Shown here: one piece after another, positions 9,204 through 14,376 of the stretch | Position numbering within the stretch: the stretch's first letter is position 1 | Layout of the letters: each line of letters begins with the position of its first letter | The notes under the pieces: generated by a model | Databases searched by the model: none | What the model was told of the DNA's origin: nothing | Seen by the model: only the letters and a program-made list of their open reading frames with translations | Source: Candolleomyces eurysporus | Taxonomy: Eukaryota > Basidiomycota > Agaricomycetes > Agaricales > Psathyrellaceae | Direction: 5' to 3' | DNA: 14,376 nt | Assembly (NCBI GenBank): GCA_027579435.1 | Contig: JANBPK010000028.1 | Coordinates: 1 to 14,376 of the forward strand | Translations under genes and position numbers: made by a program

Positions 9204-9489
9204 ACAATCTCTTGAATCGAAAATGCGCATTGGGAGGAGCGCCTGCAAGCGAGAGTTTCGAGTGGTTGGCTGATTCTTGGCTGGTTTATAATTGGCTGAG
9301 CACCGGCAATTACTGTGACGATTCTGTGGCCATCACAGTCCATATCAACGACCTAGTCATGAGCAGGGAAGACTGAGGCTATCGGCTGGTGGGTCCCGGG
9401 TGCGCTTGAAATCACCAACTACTGGCAGACACACACACTTCTTCGTCTGTTGAATCGATTTTGGCTTTACCTGCCTGCGTGGCTCCTAG
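9204..9489. other. Downstream block of copy 3 and intergenic DNA
   Basis: Positions 9208-9335 repeat the block found after copy 2 (TCTCTTGAATC, GAGTGGTTGGCTGATTC, then CGATTCTGTGGCCATCACAG). After about 9340 the similarity to the units stops, which marks the right end of the clear array. No gene seen in the remainder. Confidence 0.5.
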
Positions 9490-9850
9490 AGTTCATCGTG
9501 GACGTCTTTTCTACGATTTATAGATCGGTTCGTCTGAGTAGCGTCGCTCGTTGGTTGCAATTGAGTTCTATTCAAATTGACGAGCCCTCGAATTGATTCC
9601 CATCAAGTCGGATCAACGCCGTCAATGTGGCTACATACATACAACTTTTAACTTGACTTGGCGCATCAGGGCGCATCACTATCTCACCTGCGGCCTTCGA
9701 CATACTTAATGTTCGAGTATAGACGAATTAACTATCCAAAGAGCGCCTTGACACCTAAGCTTGGAGTGCATATACCCAGTAAATATAGATGAAAGTGCTC
9801 AAAGGACTCCAGGACGGTTGCCGTGGCGATTCTGTGATCATCACAGAGCA
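9490..9850 (+). pseudogene. Decayed 3' fragment of a fourth DUF6533 unit
   Basis: Patches in the right order resemble the last exon and downstream block of copy 3. GAGTTCATCGTGGACG resembles GAGTCCATCGCGGCGAG in the coding tail. CATCAAGTCGGATCAACGCC near 9600 resembles CATCAAGTGGGCATCAATACGG of copy 2 (about 6164). CGTGGCGATTCTGTGATCATCACAG near 9823 resembles CTGTGACGATTCTGTGGCCATCACAG at 9313. Spacing differs because of insertions and deletions, and no frame survives. The upstream exons are absent. This rests on eye alignment only. Confidence 0.4.
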
Positions 9851-9946
9851 GACAACTATGTAGCTTCACGACATTCTTACACACCTCCGCTTGAGGGCAA
9901 GGCACATCTATTCGTTGACAGGACGTGTCATTCAGGGTTCTCGCCC

Positions 9947-9947
9947 N
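9947..9947. other. Ambiguous base before a T run
   Basis: A single N precedes nine T residues (9948-9956). This is a draft-quality position and a possible local assembly uncertainty. Confidence 0.95.
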
Positions 9948-9956
9948 TTTTTTTTT

Positions 9957-11007
9957 AGGAGTAGCTAGGCGAATAATGCTTCGCTGAATTGAATTTTGTC
10001 TAAGCGGCTGCTCGCGCCACCGTTAACATTCAAGGGTTGGCTATTCAACTTCTATGGTCTCAAACCCATCATCTTGTTGCGGATACCAATTGTTAATGGA
10101 TGGTCTTCCGCTTACCCCTTCCCAGGACCTGAATTTGAGTGCTTCGTGGACCTCATGATATCTCTTGGCCTTTTCCAGCGTTTATGAAGTGGAAACCGGC
10201 CGGCCGTTCCTGAATGGGACCCTGCACCATTTCTACGATATGATATGATAGCAGATTGAATGAAGTCACTTGTGATTCAGAATGCTCTGTTGATGGTTTG
10301 GAGTGTTACTTATAGGTGGAATGAAGCCCCAGGGTGTTTCTGAATTATACTTTTGTTTATGCTCCTACGACCCGCCCGAGTTCTGGGACAATCCTCAGGA
10401 CTAGTGGATAGCAAGCTCTCACCCAGAGGCGGCCATAGCTTCGCAGAATTAGAACCCTTCGATACGAGAGCGTGGATGTGCTCTTCAGGACTTCTGCTGA
10501 AAGGGGTAGGAATAGCCTCATTGAGCAGCGTCTGAGTTTTAAAGGTATCCCAATATATACATAGACACGCCTAGCACCCAATGAAAGGCTGGGTCTCCAG
10601 ACTGCTCCCGGTTTTTTTAATCTTCTAGAATGTATGAACAGGTACAAGAAGCACGAACATCCGACTTGCGATGTGACCTCTGTACACGATCTGTCCATGT
10701 CAGACTGGACGATCATGCATTTTCAACCACGATGGGATGACATGAGGTGACATGTTCCATCGGAAAGCGGTACGATCCCAGCCCGGTAAAGATGAAGGGC
10801 ACCGCTGGCGGATGTATCCTCGAAAACCCTAGCTCACGATAGGTCCTGGCGTACTGCAATTTTTGTTGGTCTCAAACGTAGGTCTCAGAGACTGCAACCA
10901 CAGAAGGGGAAGTATCTAAAATTTCTCACCCTCGCGGCCTCCAGTCGCCAATCTGAATCTAAATTATCCCTCGGGGGTAATAATTTTGAATCAGGTCCCG
11001 CCTCAAT
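9957..11007. other. Gene-poor stretch, nothing identified
   Basis: Open frames of 60-119 codons occur on both strands (for example 9996-10187 plus, starting with TTG, and 10357-10716 minus). None has a recognisable motif, a conserved start context or splice-linked partners. They could be remnants or chance frames. I see no RNA gene or repeat here. Confidence 0.45.
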
Positions 11008-11016
11008 TATATAAGG
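11008..11016 (+). promoter_or_regulatory. Strong TATA box
   Basis: TATATAAGG, preceded by CCCGCC, is close to the eukaryotic TATA consensus. It lies 85 nt before the ATG at 11093 and 412 nt before the ATG of the DUF6533 gene at 11420. It could drive the small frame, or a long leader of the downstream gene. Confidence 0.5.
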
Positions 11017-11092
11017 AGCTCAACGATCAGCTTCTGCAGCCTCGAAGAAGCGTCGTCGTCGTCTCCTTGCTTTTTTACGGCTCCACTGCGAG

Positions 11093-11221
11093 ATGAACAA
11101 CCCTGAACGACCCCAGCGTCACAAGAGCAAAGCAGCCCCTGAGCCAAAGACAACAGTGACCAGGACTGGCCAGGAGCGCGGAAACGGGAACAATGTTAAA
11201 CTGGATGATCAGATGGGCTAA
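11093..11221 (+). CDS. Small reading frame, 42 aa, unrecognised
   Basis: An ATG frame of 42 residues starts MNNPERPQRHKSKAAPEP and ends in KLDDQMG before TAA. It is hydrophilic, with a basic N-terminal half and no membrane segment or known motif. Its support is position: a TATA box 85 nt upstream, a pyrimidine-rich leader after GTCGTCGTCGTC, and AATAAA 90 nt past the stop. It could be a small protein gene, an upstream frame in the leader of the next gene, or chance. I do not recognise a family. Confidence 0.3.
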   Translation: MNNPERPQRHKSKAAPEPKTTVTRTGQERGNGNNVKLDDQMG

Positions 11222-11310
11222 ACATGATGGCACCGACGGTGGCGCACTCGTGAACGGGCCCCTTGGCAGGCTTAGATTCCGCGTGTGTAGAAATATGCAA
11301 GTTGCTCCGC

Positions 11311-11316
11311 AATAAA
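11311..11316 (+). terminator. Possible polyadenylation signal AATAAA
   Basis: AATAAATGC lies 90 nt after the stop of the small frame and 104 nt before the next ATG. Fungal poly(A) signals are loose, so one hexamer is weak evidence. Confidence 0.25.
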
Positions 11317-11419
11317 TGCAAAGTGGAGAAGTGATTGACGGCCTCCCACAGTTCGACTCCCTTTCCACGCCTTCCCTTTCGCCTCCTACTACCTACTACG
11401 TGTAGGCTGGTCGTCGACT

Positions 11420-13153
11420 ATGTCTGATCAGACAGACCCCGCGACGCTGCAGATGCTGGAGCTCGAAGCGACAGCGTTGACTGCCAGGAACGGGAACCTC
11501 TTCTGGAGTGAGTGGTCTAACGCAGGCCCAGTGAATTCGCACTGACTCGGTTTTCCTTAGTTGCGGCAACTGTCGTCGTGCTCTATGACCACTGTGGGTT
11601 TCGCTCACAAACGGGCCTTTCCTTCGAAGCTGACCGAGTAGCACCTCACAGTATCCACGCTGGACCTAGAGATTGAGTTAGTTTGGGTGCGTCTGTGATA
11701 CTAGCTCACTCGACTCGTGTTCGTGCTCAAGCGTTCCCCGTAGAAGAAGAAATGGTCCCTTGTTCAAGTACTCTTTTTCATCGTAAGATTCTCACTTCCA
11801 GATTGAAGTAACGTCGGACATACTGACGGAACTCTTAGAACCGATACCTCCCCGATGCTGGATTTTTGTGAGTCTTGGAACCATTGTCTCAATCGAGGAA
11901 TGAATGGTTACCTGGATCATTTGCTAGATACGGTGCATTTGGTATGTCTATGCCATTCGCTCTTTACGACTGCAATCATTTAACGACTCACAGTATTGGT
12001 CTGGTTACCATATGATAAGTTCGAAAAGGTGAGACAACCTGACGTTTCGCTTCATGGAAAGCTGACATTTTCCCTCTCCAGCTGTGCGTGCCGCTCTTTT
12101 GAGTCCAAACTCTTATTCTCATCGCCATTCCCAATTTTATTGTGCAGCTGTAAGATCCACCCCCTTCATTTTCCCCAATATTACTCATTGCTGGGTTAGG
12201 CCCATCGCTTTCCAAGGCCCAGACATGGTTTTCCGTCTTGGCTTTGAATTCAATGCAAGGCGAGTAAGACTTCGTTCCGCCCCTAATCTTTCTGACATCC
12301 TCGGTTCTTTTCAACAGCGATTTTAGTGCATAGAATCATTTGCATGTACCGCAAAAAACCGATTATCCTCTATGGGTTGTCCGCTTTCTGGGCGACCAAT
12401 TTCATTGTTGCTCTAGTCTTCTGCGGTTTCACCATGGTGACAGTCAACCGTAAGTCCTGTGCATCGATCGTCGCACCTGGCTCCTGCTCACTGTCTCGCT
12501 CAGTGCCCATTTTCATCACCAACACCATCCGCACTTGCGTTCCGTTAAACCTCCCCTCGTGGTCCTTAGCGAACTGGTGCTTGATGTTGGCTTTCGACCT
12601 CACAGTTTTCACCTTCGCAGTTAGTGAAGGTATTCGCTATTTGAGGGACAATACAGAGGCTCCAGATAGGCATGGCGGAAGACGATTTGTGGTTGTGAGC
12701 AAGTGGGCCAAACAGGGCAGGATGATTCGAATCCTCCTTCGAGACAGCATCGTCTTCCCTTTCATGTGAGTATTCTCCTGTTCTATGCGTTGGGATCTCC
12801 AGCTGACGACCGTGCAGCGGTCTCACGATTTCCGTATTCAATATCTTGGCGTGGTACGTTCTACCGGTGAGTTTGTCCGCCCTTTCTCGACAAAAAGGCC
12901 GATATTCAGGCGTACCGTATTATACCAGCTCGGCGGTATCCAGTACATGATGACCATCACCGCCGCCGCCTCCCCAATCCTCGGCTGTCGACTCATTCTC
13001 CACCTGCGCGATGCCTACTATCGACCCTTCGCTAGCGAGTTCACCCACGGCGTTTCGAAGACTCACGATCGGGTCCACTTCAACGCGGATGACAATACCG
13101 TTCAGTTCTCGTTGCGCTCGATGGTGGCCTCCAAAATAAACGCGACCCTTTGA
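11420..13153 (+). CDS. DUF6533 family membrane protein, divergent; central exons uncertain
   Basis: Firm exons: 11420-11507, 11561-11593, 11652-11686, 11744-11782, 11839-11867; and later 12317-12449, 12504-12765, 12818-12853, 12910-13153. The first set encodes VVVLYDHLSTLDLEIELVWK and WSLVQVLFFINRY, a textbook DUF6533 domain at residues ~30-68. The last set encodes AILVHRIICMYRKK, two more membrane spans, LLRDSIVFPF, and SPILGCRLILHLRDAYY, the usual family ending. Probable middle exons are 11928-11941, 11994-12028, 12082-12149 and 12200-12259. The phase does not carry through. Reading straight on, the frame meets TGA at 12100-12102. The alternative frame, open through all the middle exons, needs one base fewer at the end of exon 5, where there are five T residues. 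That suggests a homopolymer error, a real frameshift, or splicing I have not found. It is only distantly similar to the three tandem copies and has different intron positions. No biochemical function is known. Confidence 0.7.
12200..12259 (+). other. 60-nt in-frame exon with a GC donor
   Basis: This segment encodes SLSKAQTWFSVLALNSMQ in the frame that joins AILVHRIICMY. It follows acceptor GGGTTAG and ends before GCGAGTAAG, a GC-type donor. An ordinary GT donor four bases later (GTAAGA) breaks the frame. Its length is a multiple of three and both junctions are phase 1, so it can be included or skipped without a frame change. Placement is inferred from fit to the family pattern of Cys about 25 residues before the Arg of the RIY-like motif. 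Confidence 0.45.
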
Positions 13154-13798
13154 GCGAGCATCATTGCGGTATCGCGACAGGACTGGGATAAGAGAGGGAC
13201 AAGGATTTCTATGTTTCGTTTGTAGTTACTTGTAAGTCGCTCGTTATTTATATGGTCTACCTAGGTCAACTGTACCTCATGATGTATGATACCAAATCCC
13301 TGTAAACGTCGAAATTACTCCGGTGTACTCCCTGGTGCTCTTGCGCGTGCGAGCCCGCATCTTTGGGTTCTTCAATTCCGAATCAATCGGTGGCTGCGAG
13401 CAAAATCACCATGGAAGTCGGATGAAACGACGGCCCTTGCGGGTCATGGATAGGACAATCGTGCGGCTGTAGATATTTTTTACGTCCCTGGTCGCGTGCG
13501 GGTCTTCTGTCGCACCGTTTGACATGATACGGCGCAAACTTTGGCTGAACAGATTTAGGCTAGTAAATGGCAGCATAATTGGAAAGAAATTATGTGATAT
13601 CGTGTGGCACAGGTGATTGTCCGTATCTAATCAATGAACGGACGAATGAATGAACGACAAAGAGGCTACAACAAAGCAAATATAAATGCAACAAATGAGT
13701 CCATGAACAGATAAAAGCGATATGATGAAGGCGGTATGATAGATGAGTCCAGTTCCATGTAAATCCAAATCCAGTATGTGCCAAGTCGGGCATATGAA
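13154..13798. other. Convergent intergenic region
   Basis: This lies between the stop codons of two converging genes and so should hold both 3' untranslated regions. It includes a short GAATGAATGAACG-type repeat near 13638-13654. No gene, RNA or clear terminator is recognised. The 67-codon minus-strand frame at 13590-13793 has no supporting feature. Confidence 0.5.
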
Positions 13799-14374
13799 TT
13801 ATCCCGTCTTGTTTCCTCCTCCTAGGAGCGCTTTCCCGAAACCAACCAGTCCCCCGAACGTGCTTTTCCGTTTCCTCGAGTCCTGATTGGCAAGCGCGTT
13901 CAACGAACTCTTCCTCTCCCTTGGCACGACGTTCAACAACGAACTCTTCCGCTCCCTCGGCGTCACAACTTTCTCGACTCCTTCCTCGTCTGTAATCGCA
14001 GGGGCCAAAATGTATTTCGGTTCTTGCAGCAGAGGTGACTGTGACGCATGGGGAATCTCGGCATCCTTAGCGAGGTTGTACCGCCCTTCGTCCCGTCTGA
14101 TAGACTTCCTGTAATGGTACTTAGGCGCTGGCGCCTCACTGGAAGATTCTGCTTTAGCGACGACGTCTTGCGTGTGATAGTGGGGTTGTTGAGGCCGAAG
14201 AGGGGATCCGGGCGACATCCGCTTGTGCTCCTTCTGCTTCTCCTTCTGCTGCAACAGCTCAGTCCCTTCCTTCTCCCTCCTCTCCTGCTCACGCTCCCTC
14301 TTCTCCCTCTTCTCTCGTTGAGTCCTCTCCCACCTCTTCCTCTGCACTTCCTCGGATTCCACCTCCCCGTCACA
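13799..14374 (-). CDS. C-terminal part of a charged coiled-coil protein, unrecognised, cut by window edge
   Basis: The frame is open to the right edge and ends with TAA at 13799-13801, showing 191 residues of the C-terminal part. The first ~55 visible residues are very rich in Arg, Glu, Lys and Gln (REKREKREREQERREKEG) and should form a long charged helix or coiled coil. A Pro/Ser-rich disordered segment follows (SPGSPLRPQQPHYHTQ). Near the end, PRERKSSL occurs twice, about 16 residues apart, followed by RKRKSTFGGL. The last residues, GGLVGFGKALLGGG, could form a short amphipathic or hydrophobic helix. RKSS and RKST fit the pattern of basophilic kinase sites, which is inferred. The Val near 14362 is coded GTG and is not a start; the real start lies outside the window. 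It converges with the DUF6533 gene. No family recognised; undetected introns are possible. Confidence 0.6.
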   Translation of the reverse strand, partial: CDGEVESEEVQRKRWERTQREKREKREREQERREKEGTELLQQKEKQKEHKRMSPGSPLRPQQPHYHTQDVVAKAESSSEAPAPKYHYRKSIRRDEGRYNLAKDAEIPHASQSPLLQEPKYILAPAITDEEGVEKVVTPRERKSSLLNVVPRERKSSLNALANQDSRKRKSTFGGLVGFGKALLGGGNKTG

Positions 14375-14376
14375 CT

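Larger units (their letters stand above)
616..9335 (+). repeat. Tandem array of three ~2.7-3.0 kb units
   Basis: The same order of blocks occurs three times. The block CTGGGCAGTCTG marks the left side at 616, 3651 and 6379. A diverged upstream block follows, then a 12-exon DUF6533 gene starting at 1561, 4494 and 7397. A short downstream block ending in a TGTGGCCATC motif is clear after copies 2 and 3 (near 6375 and 9333) but not after copy 1. Start codons are 2933 and 2903 nt apart. Identity is highest in exons and in the roughly 100 nt before each ATG, and lower in introns and far upstream, so the duplications are not recent. Confidence 0.85.

Noticed and set aside
10357..10716. 119-codon minus-strand frame
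   Set aside because: It overlaps a plus-strand frame of similar quality, has no family features, no splice partners and no promoter signal. Kept only as unassigned sequence.
12326..12769. 147-codon plus-strand frame as a single-exon gene
   Set aside because: It is parts of two exons joined through an unspliced intron (12450-12503) of the divergent DUF6533 gene. Its GTG start is not a eukaryotic start, and the exon actually begins at 12317.
13963..14373. 136-codon minus-strand frame overlapping the right-edge gene
   Set aside because: It is a shifted reading of the same purine-rich strand. The 13799-14374 frame is longer, ends in an ordered motif series and is open to the edge.
1..14376. CRISPR array, prophage, insertion sequence or bacterial operon
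   Set aside because: No regularly spaced identical repeats, no transposase or phage genes, and every recognisable gene is split by spliceosomal-type introns.

Overview
The window looks like a piece of a basidiomycete fungal nuclear genome, probably an Agaricomycete. Short introns of about 50-70 nt break almost every gene, so no main gene appears as one long reading frame. The recognisable proteins belong to the fungal DUF6533 family of multi-pass membrane proteins. An ambiguous base (N at 9947) suggests draft assembly.

The left 9.3 kb is a tandem array of three units of about 2.7-3.0 kb. Each unit has a 5' block of about 0.8-1 kb and one DUF6533 gene on the plus strand (1561-3289, 4494-6256, 7397-9203). 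I assembled the genes by splicing. Each has 12 exons whose first eleven lengths are identical in all three copies (69, 6, 24, 133, 60, 33, 77, 55, 99, 111 and 127 nt). The intron phases are also the same and no stop codon interrupts the joined frames, giving 354, 364 and 365 residues. Introns vary in length and sequence while exons vary almost only by substitution, which is what selected protein-coding genes look like. Copies 1 and 2 are closer to each other than to copy 3. A decayed fragment of what looks like a fourth 3' end lies at about 9490-9850.

From 9.9 to 11.0 kb I see no gene. A strong TATA box (11008), a 42-codon small reading frame (11093-11221) and an AATAAA (11311) precede a more distant DUF6533 gene (11420-13153). 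That gene has clear N-terminal and C-terminal halves, but its reading phase breaks in the middle, so it may be damaged or contain a sequence error. A convergent minus-strand gene (13799 to the right edge) encodes the C-terminal part of a charged, partly coiled-coil protein that I do not recognise.

The first 222 bases hold two diverged copies of a GC-palindrome repeat module. There are no rRNA or tRNA genes that I can see, no CRISPR array and no recognisable transposase. DUF6533 proteins have no established biochemical function that I can cite. The most I infer is a family of integral membrane proteins, possibly receptor-like, expanding by local tandem duplication.
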